Shown here: piece after piece, positions 1 through 10,476 of the stretch
Layout: each line of letters starts with the position of its first letter
How positions within the stretch are numbered: position 1 is the first letter of the stretch
Source: Phytophthora quininea
Lineage: Eukaryota > Oomycota > Peronosporomycetes > Peronosporales > Peronosporaceae
DNA length: 64,000 nt
Reading direction: 5' to 3'
Assembly: GCA_011947345.1 (NCBI GenBank)
Contig: JAAVTG010000002.1
Coordinates: 248,001-312,000 of the forward strand
Translations under genes and position numbers: made by a program
The notes under the pieces: generated by a model
What the model was told of the DNA's origin: nothing
Databases searched by the model: none
What the model saw: only the letters and a program-made list of their open reading frames with translations

Positions 1-1999
1 ACAACTCTCGTTGATAAAGCGATTCTGACTAAGATGCCTCGGCGGCGTCCTCCGTTTTGGTTACAAGCTTTGTCTAGAGGTATTGAGGCGCAAAGCTCGA
101 TGCATATCACGTGGCTTCGCGTTGTGATTGTTGCTGCATATTACGTGGCATTCATGCTGCCGTCCTGCGTTGCGTTTGAGGCATGTAGAGAATGGGACAG
201 ACTCTCACTATTTGCCAACTTGCTGGAGGTATGCTGCTTCGTGCTGTTTACGGTGGACATTTGGATCAACTTGCGGCTCAAAGAGTCCGAACTCACCACG
301 GAGTTGTACGAGGTGAAAATCCGAGATGCCTATCGCCGCGAGAGGCTTCTGATCGACATTATTGCTGCTTTACCCATACAGTATGTGTTCTTTGCTGTAT
401 CACCATCGTCCGACATCGCTTGGTTCAGCATGAACCGCTGCTTGAAAGTGCTGAATGTGGCGCACTACATGAACGAGATTTATCGGCAAAGTGTATCATA
501 CGAGGGGGCCCGACTGCAAATGATTTCGTTGTTGTACATTTTGATCATTTACTGGGGCGCATGTGCCTACTTGCGGTTTGCGGATCATGAAGGTTACAGC
601 TCGGATTGGGACTCCTGGTTTCCATCGACGGAACTTGATATCTATGACGACTCATCGTTGTCTGTCCTAAACCTCCGTTTGTTTCGCGGGCTCTTCTTCG
701 CGGTCACTGCGTTCATGAAAAAGGGACGGACGTTTATGCCAGAAGGCCGAGCTTTCGTGTTTGCTGTCGTGGTGTGTTTCGTCGGGTTGATGGTGATGGC
801 TTTCATGATTGGTGAGATCGCTAACCTCTACATCTCTTCCATCGACAATGAAGTTCACTACCGCAAGAACCACATTGCCGTAGAACATACTATGTCCCGC
901 TGGAAAGTGAGCGCTACGCTCAACGCTCGTGTGCGCATGTTTCTTTCAAATCTCTGGTCTTCGCATCGAGGTGTAGTTTACCAAGATGTCTTCGCCACAC
1001 TTCCATCGCAGATTCGGGAGGAAATGATGCTGCATATTGTTGATCTGCCGCTGCAAGCGTTCATCGTCACAGTGTTCCGACCGATTATGCAAGGCGACAC
1101 TGGATGCCTTGAACGACTAACCCACGATATTGTGGCAAATTTGTGTTTTGCTAGCTACCCAACAGGAGAGCGGGTAGTTGTCGAAGGAAGGCTATCTGAG
1201 GGTCTATTCTTCGTGATATCCGGAAAGCTCGTGGAGGTAACGAACGCGAAAGGAATGGAGGATCCAATCACACACTACACCAAAGGCGACTACTTTGGGA
1301 GCGTGGGGTCCTCACTCACTCTATGTGCGAAACGTCCGTTCAGACGCAGATGCCATCGGAGTTGTTCGTATTGAGTGCTGACAATCTGGAATCGATTTTA
1401 CGTGGCGATGAATTCTTCTCAATCGTGGTTGGAGCCACCGAAAACCTGTTCCTATATCTACGACGCAAGCAAAGCAATCCTGCCAGCATCAGCAGGTTCC
1501 CCATGCCGCCCCATGTCTGGGATCAAAATCTTCGTAGAGTGTTGCAGCAGCAACGGTTACAATGGGCGCTTGGAAGCACTGAGAGTGAGACGACAGCGTC
1601 TACGAAAGGAGAGGTGCTATGGACCAAGATGGTGACCAGTGTGCTGGATGCGAATGAGACCCCGTTGGCGTGTCTGCAGCTATTCAAGCCTTTCATTGAA
1701 ATGCTCGGCCCCAAGGGCGAACTATTCGACCGGTCATCACCCCAACGGCGCGTTGTCACCAAAGCCAGCAACTCCCACAAGAACCATTTTCGCAGACTCG
1801 TGCACCAAATTGGAGTTATGGCGGTGACTCCGATACTGCAGCGAACGTCGTTCACTCGACCGCTGTCGCCGGCTACGTCGTATCGCAGAGCGTCATGTCG
1901 AGTCGGTCCTCAATCTCTAAGCGTTTAGACAGCTCCAAGACGCGATTTTTCACCGAGTCGTCTAAGCGGCGTCGTGATTCCGTCAAAGACATGCACTGA
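1..1999 (+). CDS. Cyclic-nucleotide-binding, voltage-gated-like ion channel (5' end outside the window; frame breaks)
   Basis: The reading frame is already open at base 1, so the true start may lie upstream; the first ATG is at 34. Hydrophobic segments fit S1 (about residues 28-46), S2, S5 (about 165-180) and S6 (about 240-262), followed by a linker and a cyclic-nucleotide-binding fold (PTGERVVVEGRLSEGLFFV, GDYFG). The S5-S6 loop reads TAFMKKGRTFMPEG and has no GYG/GFG potassium filter. Near 1310-1330 the frame moves from +1 to +3, where the end of the binding fold continues (ELFVLSADNLESIL). A second move to frame 2 near 1750-1830 would carry coding-like text (TRFFTESSKRRRDSVKDMH) to a stop at 1997-1999; without it the gene ends at 1928. 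Both moves fit loss of one base. Family is clear; ion selectivity is not. A decayed gene is the alternative. Confidence 0.7.
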
Positions 2000-3200
2000 T
2001 CGACTTTGGCTCTCTGCATCTGCACCTGCAGCTATCCACGTGTTCCATGCCATGAGCAAGTTGAAGAGCAATGAGATATACGGACACCGTCGGGCAAATC
2101 AGTCGTTAACCACGCAGCAGTTGTGGCAGATGGTAGATTGAACTTTCTCCTGTGAGCATTGCCCTGATGTACAGTCTTACAAGAAGTACCCCCAACAAGT
2201 TATCGGTGATCACCAAACCACCAGAGCACGAAGTCCGCGGCGGTCGTTACGAACATCAGCAATTCTCTGTGAGTTCTGCGAGTGCTGTCAACAAATATTT
2301 AGCTACCGGAAGCGCTTTTCCATCGAGAGTGCTCGGCGATGTGCATCATTTTTCACTTGAGAGCTCTTCAGGATCAACGGCGTTTACAAGCAATTCGCTC
2401 GTCAATCGTATTGGAAGTTGGTTCTTCGCTGATCGATCCGTACGTACGATACGTAGCCACTCTTTAACGCTGCGCTTCAACATCAAGACTGATTCCTGAG
2501 TCGATGGTATTTCCCGGGAGGTGATATCGACAGTGGGGCTCCTGCTATTGACAGCGGGCTCATTCAAAAGATAAGTGCATAAATGGTCCAAAGAAAGGCC
2601 ACGGGACCAACGATGGTTTCATGTTTTTGTCATCAAGAGACGGGCTGCATTTGCGGTTTGTTGATACGTGTGGACCACAATTCGAACAGGAGCTGGCAGC
2701 GCGCTGTGTTTTCCAGCACGAGCAGTCAAGCACGGTGTCACCGCCCGATTGATATGTGCTGAAGACCGTGCCCATACCCGTCCAGATGACGCCAACAAGT
2801 TTGCGACGCAGTTTTGTGGCGTCTAACTTGTTCGCGAGCGCCCCTCCGACCTCATAGAGTTAAATCTCCTACAACGAGTCCATGGCCGACAGTTCGCTCT
2901 GCTTTGCCTGGTGCGATGAGGAGTAGTAGTCGAGGTAGTTAATTACGAGACCGGTGCTCCGAGAACAATGTGGGCAAGCCATAGCTCCGAGACGCCTCAT
3001 TTTGCAGCTCCGCAGATTTCAAAGGTTCGTGGTGCATACAAGTATTTCATTTCGAGTTGTAACGTGCACAATGTAAATCAACAGGAGCACCGATTCATTA
3101 TCCAGTGATATCGCAACCATTGTGTTGCCATTTAAAGCTGCGCACCAACGATACTGATGGTGTAATTCACTGTGAGTCGCATTAACCGGCACCGGTCGAG
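2000..3200. other. Intergenic stretch, nothing recognised
   Basis: Only short overlapping open frames without coherent protein features occur here, and no repeat, RNA or element end was recognised. It separates the channel gene from the AAAP array. Confidence 0.5.
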
Positions 3201-3734
3201 TTATTGTGCATCGCCTTGATTCACATTAACTCGCACTGTAGCTAACTTTGGAAGTGAAGGCTGTTCCGTGTCACGGGGAAAGCACAGGCCCGCTGTCAAT
3301 AGCAGGAGCCCCGCTGTCGATATCACCTCCCGTATTTCCCGCTGCAGAGCTCGGACTCGATCATCCCCATCGATAGGCTCAACGTCCAGCTGGTATACAT
3401 ACTGTTCACGACCATTATAAATGACGAACCAGGTGCAGGCATCTGCAGCAGACGCAATTCCGTCCGTGAGCCGGAACAGCAGCAGCTCGGGAACCCAGAT
3501 GTGACCAGGCTCACACCACCACGGAAACTTGATCAACTTGGTGCTCTGCACACCAGCAGGACGGCAAGAGGGCGACCCATCTGGTTTGACAAAGCTGTAG
3601 CGGTTCTCTGTGAACTTGATGTCGAAGTCGAAGCTGCCGGCGCTCCAGTTCACGGTCTCACTTCCGCTTTTGCTGGCTTCGACGGAACTCCCAAGTCCTC
3701 CGGTTCGTCTCCTCCACCATGTCCAAGGGTCCAT
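3201..3734 (-). CDS. Hypothetical 177-residue open frame, antisense to the 5' flank of the first AAAP gene
   Basis: An ATG-started frame of 177 codons runs leftward and its first 16 bases overlap the start of the first AAAP gene. The translation is rich in Trp, Tyr, Phe and Asp and reads more like a soluble protein than most shadow frames (for example TWFVIYNGREQYVYQLDVEP). No family is recognised. The overlap with the 5' end of a well-supported gene argues against it, and no paralogue of the neighbour has a similar frame upstream. It could be a real divergent gene whose start lies in a different exon, or a chance frame. Confidence 0.3.
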   Translation of the reverse strand: MDPWTWWRRRTGGLGSSVEASKSGSETVNWSAGSFDFDIKFTENRYSFVKPDGSPSCRPAGVQSTKLIKFPWWCEPGHIWVPELLLFRLTDGIASAADACTWFVIYNGREQYVYQLDVEPIDGDDRVRALQREIREVISTAGLLLLTAGLCFPRDTEQPSLPKLATVRVNVNQGDAQ

Positions 3735-5238
3735 TCCTCACGCTCGAAGACGCCAAGACAGCCTTCAACCTCTTCTGCTGTATCTACGGTATCGGCACAC
3801 TGGGCATGCCCGGCAACTTCGCCCGTGCCGGCCCGGCGATCGCCATCATCGCCATGGCCTTCATGGCGTTCGCCAATATCTATTCGTCCATCACCATGTC
3901 CAAGGTCATTCTGCTGGCGCCCAAGTCAGTCAAGACCTTCAGAGACCTCGGGGAATGGAGTATGGGGCAGACTGGCCGCTGGCTGTGCATCGTCTCGCAA
4001 ATGGGGTCCTGCCTGCTGATTCCGTGCGTGTTCCTCGTGCTCGGTGGTTCGCTGCTCGACGGCCTCTTCCCCAATGCCTTCAGCGCCACCACCTGGACCA
4101 TCCTCATGGCGCTGATGGTGCTACCAGTGTGTCTCGTCCCGACGCTCAAGGAAGGCTCCAGCGCTGCATTTGCGGGATGCATGGGCACCATCATCGCTGA
4201 CATCATTGGTGTTAGCGTCGTCCTGCACGGCATGAGCGGCCACCCGAGCGTTCCATTCCCCGAGCTCAAGTTCTCGCAGGTTGCGGGCGTGTTTGGCAAT
4301 TTGTCGCTAGCCTACGGAGCTGGTATCGTGATCCCCGACCTGCAGCGTCAGCACAGCAACCCGACGCGCATGCCTCGTGTCGTGGGCGTGACAGTGGCCT
4401 TTGTGTCAGTCCTCTTTGTGGTCTTGTCGTCTACTAGTTACAGCGCTACAGGTTGCCAGATCAGCGGCAACTTGCTGTTCACGATCTACCCGAACAAGGA
4501 CACTGGTCTCACCTCGCTGGGCTTCAAGCCGAACTGGGGAATTGTGGTGCTGGCGTACCTGTTCATGCAGCTCCACATCACCATCGCGTTCTCGGTCATC
4601 CTGAACCCAGCCTTCTACATCTCGGAACGCATTTTCCTGGGCATGCACAAGACGACGTCGCTCGACATTGAGAACGGCTTTGGCTTTGAGGGATTCTCCA
4701 CCCCGGCAGACCTGCTGGCAAAGGAATCGGACGCCCACTTGCACTCGAAAGACTCGAACACTTTCAACGGTAACTCAGCCCGTCGCAGCTCCAAGATGTC
4801 GTACGTGTCGGTCGCCGATTCGGAGCGCGTCCACAAGGACAACGAAGAGGAAGAGGAGGCAGAATACCGCGGCGCCAATGCCATCAAGTACGTCATCCTG
4901 CGCGTTATCATCGTGGTGATTCTGGTGGTGCTGTCGATCATCTTCCAGGACCACTTTTCCGAGTTTGCAGACTTTGTCGGCGCTTCGTGCATTACGATGA
5001 ATTGCATCCTGCTCCCGATCATCTTCTACCTGCTCAAGGCGTGGGAGCGCGTCCCTATATTCGAGAAAGTGGCGGCTGGCGTGGTGGTGGTCATCTGCTC
5101 CGTTTTGGGCTGCTACGTGACCTACACCACGGGCAAGGCGCTCTTTCTCCGGTGGAGAACGACGCCGAGTTCCCCTTCTGCTCGGCCAAGTACGAGAACA
5201 CGGTCTACTACAACTACACGGCCGCCCACGAGAGTTAG
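3719..5238 (+). CDS. Amino acid/auxin permease (AAAP family) transporter, paralogue 1; frameshift near the 3' end
   Basis: A multi-span integral membrane transporter of about 505 residues, expected to move neutral amino acids with protons. It opens with MSKGPFLTLEDAKTAFNLF followed by IGTLGMPGNFARAGP, the conserved first-helix region of AAAP proteins, and about eleven hydrophobic segments follow. A hydrophilic loop near residues 320-385 ends in an acidic run (NEEEEEAEYRGANAIKY). At about 5147 the frame changes from 2 to 1; the second frame gives the C-terminus shared with the paralogues (ENTVYYNYTAAHES) and stops at 5238. One base is missing after KALF when compared with LFAPS in the other copies. 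The unshifted frame would run to 5308 with an unrelated tail. Convergent with paralogue 2, whose stop is 86 bases away. Family is secure; substrate is not. Confidence 0.88.
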
Positions 5239-5323
5239 GCTTTTTGTTTGCGATCCCCTAAGAATGAAATGTACGCGTCAAATGTACATCAAAGAAGACT
5301 TCTATTGAGCTTTGACATGCTAG

Positions 5324-6751
5324 CTAGGACTCGTGGACCGCCGTGTAGTTGTAGTACACGGTGTTTTCGAACTCCGGCTCGCAGTATTCGAAGGCGACGC
5401 CCGAGTCGGACGGAGCGAAGAGGTTCTTCCCTGCTGTGTAAGTCGAGTAGCAGCCGAGGATGAAGCACACCACCAGCACGACGATGGCGACAACCCGCTC
5501 GACTTTCGGGACCGTGGCCCACGACTTGATGAGGTAGAAGGCGATCGGCAGGAGGATGCAGTTGGTCGTCAAGGACGATGCCCCCACAAAGTCGGCAAAG
5601 TCGGAGAAGTGGTCCTGGAAAACAATCGCCAACACCACCTGAATCACCACCATGGCGATGCGCAGCACGGCGTACTTGATCATGTTGGCTCCACGGTATT
5701 CGGACGCTCCCTTCGCGTGGTGGCAGTGGACTTCCTCGTCGGTTGGCTTGGTGGTCTCGTCAGCCGGAGTCTCAGCATCGATATATTGCAGACCGCTCTC
5801 AACGTCGTTGGCCTTGGTCGTGTGCATGCCCAACAGCAGCCGCTCGAACAAGTAGAATGCTGGGTGCAGCAGCACCGAAAATGCCGTGGTGATGTGGAGC
5901 TGCATGAACATGTAGGCCAGCACCACGGCGCCCCAGTGCGGCTTGAATCCCAGCGAAGTTAAACCGGTGTTCGAATCTGGGTAGATCGTGTACAGCAAGT
6001 TGCCGGAGCCTTGGCAACCGACCGAGATGTAACCAAGAATCGACAGCAAGAAGAAGAGCACCGAGACGATCGTCAGCGTGACGGTGATGACACGGGGCAT
6101 GCGGTGTGGATCGCTGTGCTGGCGCTGCAGGTCCGGGATGATGATCCCAGCGCCGTAGCTCAACGCGAGGTTGCCGAACGTGCCGGCCACTTGAGAGAAA
6201 CTGATGTCCGTCTTGGGGATGCTGGGGTGGCCCCGCATGCCGTGCATCACCACCGCCACGCCGATCACGTCCGCCACGAGCGTTCCGATGCAGCCAGCGA
6301 GTGCTGTACCGGATCCCTCCTCCAGAGTCGGCACCAGACACAACGGCAGCACCATCGTGGCCATGAGGATGATCCAGACCGTGGGGTCGAATGCACCGGG
6401 GAAGAGGCCGTCCAGGAGGCCACCGCCGAGCACGAGGAAGACAATCGGGACGAGCAGACATGACGCCATTTGGGAGACGACGCAGAGCCAGCGACCAGTG
6501 CTGCCCATGGCCCATTGGCCCAGGTCTCCGAAGGTCTTAACGGTCTTGGGGGCCAACAGCATCACCTTGGACATGGCGATCGACGAGTAGACGTTGGCGA
6601 AGGCCATGAAGAGCATAGCGACGGTGGCGAACACTGGGCCGGCGCGGGCGTAATTACCGGGCAGGCCGAGCGTGCCAATGCCGCACACGCAGCAGAAGAG
6701 GTTGAAGGAGACCTTGGCGTCTTCGACCGTGAAGAACGGGCCCTTACTCAT
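5324..6751 (-). CDS. AAAP family amino acid transporter, paralogue 2 (intact)
   Basis: The only uninterrupted member of the four-gene array, 475 residues from ATG at 6751. It opens MSKGPFFTVEDAKVSFNLF and shows the same order of membrane segments and motifs as its neighbours: LGLPGNYARAGP in the first helix, SYGAGIIIPDLQRQHSDP mid-protein, the short acidic loop before EYRGANMIKY, and the C-terminus ENTVYYNYTAVHES. The frame stays open for another 175 codons upstream, but that extension is Arg/Cys/Pro-rich without membrane character and the paralogues all start at this Met, so I reject it. It serves as a reference for locating the frame breaks in the other three copies. Plasma or vacuolar membrane cannot be told apart from sequence. 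Confidence 0.92.
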   Translation of the reverse strand: MSKGPFFTVEDAKVSFNLFCCVCGIGTLGLPGNYARAGPVFATVAMLFMAFANVYSSIAMSKVMLLAPKTVKTFGDLGQWAMGSTGRWLCVVSQMASCLLVPIVFLVLGGGLLDGLFPGAFDPTVWIILMATMVLPLCLVPTLEEGSGTALAGCIGTLVADVIGVAVVMHGMRGHPSIPKTDISFSQVAGTFGNLALSYGAGIIIPDLQRQHSDPHRMPRVITVTLTIVSVLFFLLSILGYISVGCQGSGNLLYTIYPDSNTGLTSLGFKPHWGAVVLAYMFMQLHITTAFSVLLHPAFYLFERLLLGMHTTKANDVESGLQYIDAETPADETTKPTDEEVHCHHAKGASEYRGANMIKYAVLRIAMVVIQVVLAIVFQDHFSDFADFVGASSLTTNCILLPIAFYLIKSWATVPKVERVVAIVVLVVCFILGCYSTYTAGKNLFAPSDSGVAFEYCEPEFENTVYYNYTAVHES

Positions 6752-7338
6752 GGCTAACGTTCGCGGGAGGCGATGGAATGTCAAATGGGGGCGAACGAGG
6801 GGCCAGCAACGCTGTCCGTCGCCTGCGGTTCCTCGTCCAGTCATGCGCCAGGCGCCCAGGCGTCTGCACAACATCGCAACTCGGTGCCAAAGTTCAGGGC
6901 CCGGTGTTATAGCTCTGCTCGAGCTCACGGTCTCTGTCGACGAACGCCGCAGGCAAATCGCGCCGCGCCGATGCATGGACGCGGAGTTGCCACTGTAATC
7001 GCGCCGATGTGATGCAGCATCACTGATGCAACACGGAATACGTGACCCAACAGCAAGCCCCCTAATATCCTCGTCGCCCTGAGAAGCCCAAAGAAGAAGA
7101 GGCCGCCAGGGGTGGCAGCGAGGACACCCCAGCGCTATCAATGGATACGCCGTGCGCCAGTACCAGTGTTGCGAGGGTCGCCTTGACCCGGGACAGCTGA
7201 CGTCGATGAATGAGTCGCGAGGAACCGCAAAGGAAGTTTTTTGGTACAAGTTGAGCTGCGCTCGTTGTATTGACACCCCGCCCGCTCTTTCGGGACGAGA
7301 AAATAGTTACAGACACGCTACCGACATTCGACAAGCAC
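6752..7338. other. Intergenic stretch between AAAP paralogues 2 and 3
   Basis: 587 bases holding the 5' flank of paralogue 2 and the 3' flank of paralogue 3. Open frames here are extensions or shadows of the neighbouring genes. No separate gene or repeat is seen. Confidence 0.5.
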
Positions 7339-8834
7339 CTACGACTCATGCACGGCCGTGTAGTTGTAGTACACGGTGTTCTCGTACTCGTCGTGGCAGA
7401 ACGGGAAGAGCGCATCCGACTCGGACGGCGCAAACAGGTTCTTGCCGGCCGTGTACGTTGAGTAGCAGCCGAGCACGAGGCAGACGACGAGGAAGACCAA
7501 AGCGACGACCCGCTCGTACATGGGGACCTTCTCCCACGTCTTGGCCAGGTAGAAGCAGATCGGAAGGATGACGCAGTTGGCCGTGATGGCCGACGCGCCG
7601 ACAAAGTCGACAAAGTCCGAGAAGTGGTCCTTGAAAATGATGGACAGCACCACCAGCACGACGATGATGGCGATGCGGAGCAGGATGTACTTGATCATGT
7701 TGGATCCGCCGTACTCGGCGACCTCGGCTTCGTGGTTGTGGTTGACTTGACTCTCGCGAGCAACGTCCGGGAGCGAGGTCTTGGAGATCCGGTCGGACAT
7801 GACGCTGAGGTGAGCGAGTTCGCTCTGCTTCTCGCCGATCTCCATCACGGGGTGGTCGTCTCCTGGTAGCCGAGGCCGTTCTCAATGTCGTTGTGGTTCT
7901 TCTTGTGCATGCCCAGCACCAACCGCTCGGCGATGAAGAACGCGGGGTTGATTAGAACCGAAAACGCGATCGTGATGTGCATCTGCATGGCGAGATACGC
8001 CAGCACGACAGTGCCCCAGTTGGGGGCGAACCCGAGCTCGGTGAGACCAGTTGCCGACTCGGGGTAGATCACGTACAGCAAGTTGCCGCTCACTTGGCAA
8101 CCTAAGGCCGAGTACGGGATGAAGCCGAGGCAAAGCAGGAGCGCCATGATGAACAGCATCGTGACGATCACAACACGGGGCATGCGGCTAGGCTCGCTGT
8201 GTTGACGCTGCAGATCCGACAGCACGATGCCGGCGCCGAAACCCATCGCGAGACTACCGAAAGCACCGGCGACTTGGGAGGGGTTGAGGTCGGGACTAGG
8301 AACGCTTGTATGGCCACGCATACCGTGCAGAATGACACCCACTCCGATGATGTCCGCGACGATGGTGCCCATGCAGGCGGCGAAAGCTGCGCCGGCTCCT
8401 TCCTTGAGAGTCGGCACCAGGCACAACGGCAACACGGTGATGGTCATCAACACGATCCAAGTGGTAGTGCTCCAGGCACCCGGGAACAAACCGTCCAAGA
8501 GGCCACCGCCGAGCACCAGAAACACGCATGGCATCAGCAGACAAGAGCCCATTTGTGACACAACGCACAGCCAGCGACCGGTCTTGCCCATGGTCCATTC
8601 GCCCAGATCGCCGAACGTCTTGACGGAGTTAGGCGCCAACAGCAGCACCTTGGACATGGCAACGGACGCGTAGATGTTGGCGACGCCCATGAACATCGCG
8701 GCGAAGAATCCGAGGATCGGCCCCGCGCGAGCAAAGTTGCCCGGCATACTGAGTGTGCCGACTCCGCACATGCAGGTGAACAGGCTGAACGCCATCTTGC
8801 AGTCCTCGAACGTAAGGAACGGTCCCTTGCCCAT
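7339..8834 (-). CDS. AAAP family amino acid transporter, paralogue 3; one frame break
   Basis: Starts at ATG 8834 (MGKGPFLTFEDCKMAFSLF) and ends with ENTVYYNYTAVHES at 7339. Two open frames make up the gene. The upstream one carries the first nine or so membrane segments and stops at GLGYQETTTP near 7850. The downstream one resumes at once with VMEIGEKQSELAHLSVMS, which aligns with the loop of paralogue 4 (TPVEALEKQSDVGRIS). The break lies in a short run of C and fits loss of a single base. Other motifs match the family: LSMPGNFARAGP in helix 1, GFGAGIVLSDLQRQHSEP and EYGGSNMIKYILLRI. The loop differs most between copies, so regulation may differ while transport function is shared. Same strand as paralogues 2 and 4. 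Confidence 0.87.
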
Positions 8835-10468
8835 GGTAGTCGCGAATGAAAAGCGGGCCGGACGGAGGGTGCGGGTCAAGGTGAGATCGAGATGGCTTGC
8901 GTCGAAGGAAACCAAATTGAAAATGAAGCTTCCATGGACGCCTCGAAGTGAACGGAGCTCGGCCAGGGGGCGGGCCGGCTTTGGCGCTGACCGCGCCGAC
9001 TGAGAACTCCGTATCCCGGCCAGAGGAGGGCGGGAGGCACTGCCAGAAAATGTTCTTGTGGGGATAACGGTGCAGCAGACCGAGCAATCGGCCGTCGACC
9101 AACAGGAGATCTGCCCTCGCCCGTGACACGCATTCGCGGCCAATGAATGCTGCCTCCAGCCCCCAAGCTTTGGTCAAAAAGCGCTGGATCTCGTTGTGGT
9201 TCAAGATGTTCTGGAGTGCAAAGACTACCGTTCCGGTGCATGGACAGTGAGGCGGGGACCGATATGGAGCTCTTGAAAAGTGAACGTTTGGATGCGCCGA
9301 GCGCGCATCCTATCGGTGTGAGTGACGCTTTTGGGACATCTGCATTCCTGGTGTTAGCATCTCCCCGAGGCTCGAGTGCATGACACCAGAACTCGCACAC
9401 ATCACTCACCGCGCGCACCACCAAGCTGCTGCACCAGAAACCCTGCACCGTATTGCCGGCGCTGTGCGTCTCGCTGGGTTTCGTTAAAGCGGGCGGGCGA
9501 AACTGGGCTGGCCTCGGCGCTTGCACGGGGCGTCCGGACTGGGCACGGTCAGTTGAGTCGACGCCGGCTCGACGCTGTCAAAGAGGAACTTCAATCGCGC
9601 TGGACACGGCAAACCAGTATGGGATCGCCGAAATAAAGGCGAGCTTCAACATCAGTCTAATCAACGCCGCCCAAGTTGTTTCGACGAGTTCGAGCCATGC
9701 ATCTCGAACTTCAGTTCGCGCCACTTGAATTTTACGGCCGGCTACTTCAGTTTGGGGATGCGCTTCGACTCTTCTACGCCGGCTCTTAACAGCTGGTCGG
9801 TGCAGCGATGACAATGTTGATGGCATGACTCTCGCTCCCCAGGGTCTGCCCTCCTGCACGGCAAAGACTGCGGAGTTTTGAATCCTCCTCGAGGCGGTCG
9901 GCCGGCGGAAAATGGCGAGGTTTCGCTGCACGACCTTGCCGGCGGTTTCGTTGAGCGGGAGATTGTTGTCGGTGTCAAATGAGTGTTGCCAGTGGATCCG
10001 AAAGCCTTTCGCCTGTGGTCGATAGACGGCGCTGAAAAAGTGACGCGGCAAGCTCCTTTGCTTGGTGGACGAGATTTCTCGCACGTGCTGCAGATGGAGA
10101 TAGCTCGTGTGTTGAAGACTCGTCGAAGCTCCACTCGGCTACAATCTTCAACACGCAGACAACGGACCGCGTCAAGGTCTAAAAGAGGCGCAGCTGCAAT
10201 GAGAAAGAGTCTATCGATGCATGTCGACACTTGTTGTTGTTGTTGTTTTCCGCTGGACATGTTTTGTAGTTAACCCACAGCAAATGTTTTGACTAGCAGC
10301 GAGGAGAGCAATGGAGCGTGATAACAAAAAGTTGCAGCTCCTGGAGACAACTATTAGCGAATCTGTGCATGATCTTCTTGCATGCGGTTGCCACACCATT
10401 CCATGCAGATGGTTAGCTTCCTCGTGTGCAAGAGTATGTTTGGCGGAAACCTGCTTTCATGTCGTTGC
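8835..10468. other. Intergenic stretch upstream of AAAP paralogue 3
   Basis: About 1.6 kb between the start of paralogue 3 and hAT copy 1. Several open frames of 60-220 codons overlap on both strands, but none shows a domain, signal peptide or paralogue, and they conflict with one another. A short GTT/CAA triplet run occurs near 10230-10246. Nothing is assigned. Confidence 0.5.
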
Positions 10469-10476
10469 AGTATGCA
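10469..10476. repeat. Target site duplication, left copy (hAT copy 1)
   Basis: AGTATGCA lies directly outside the left terminal repeat and is repeated exactly at 11914-11921 outside the right one. A perfect 8-bp duplication is the hallmark of hAT-superfamily insertion. Confidence 0.93.

Noticed and set aside
6752..7276. 175-codon upstream extension of AAAP paralogue 2
   Set aside because: Arg/Cys/Pro-rich, no membrane or targeting character, and all paralogues begin at the MSKGPF-type Met at the inner start.
8876..10260. Open frames of 96-216 codons on both strands before hAT copy 1
   Set aside because: They overlap each other, lack domains or paralogues, and their composition is like shuffled GC-rich sequence.
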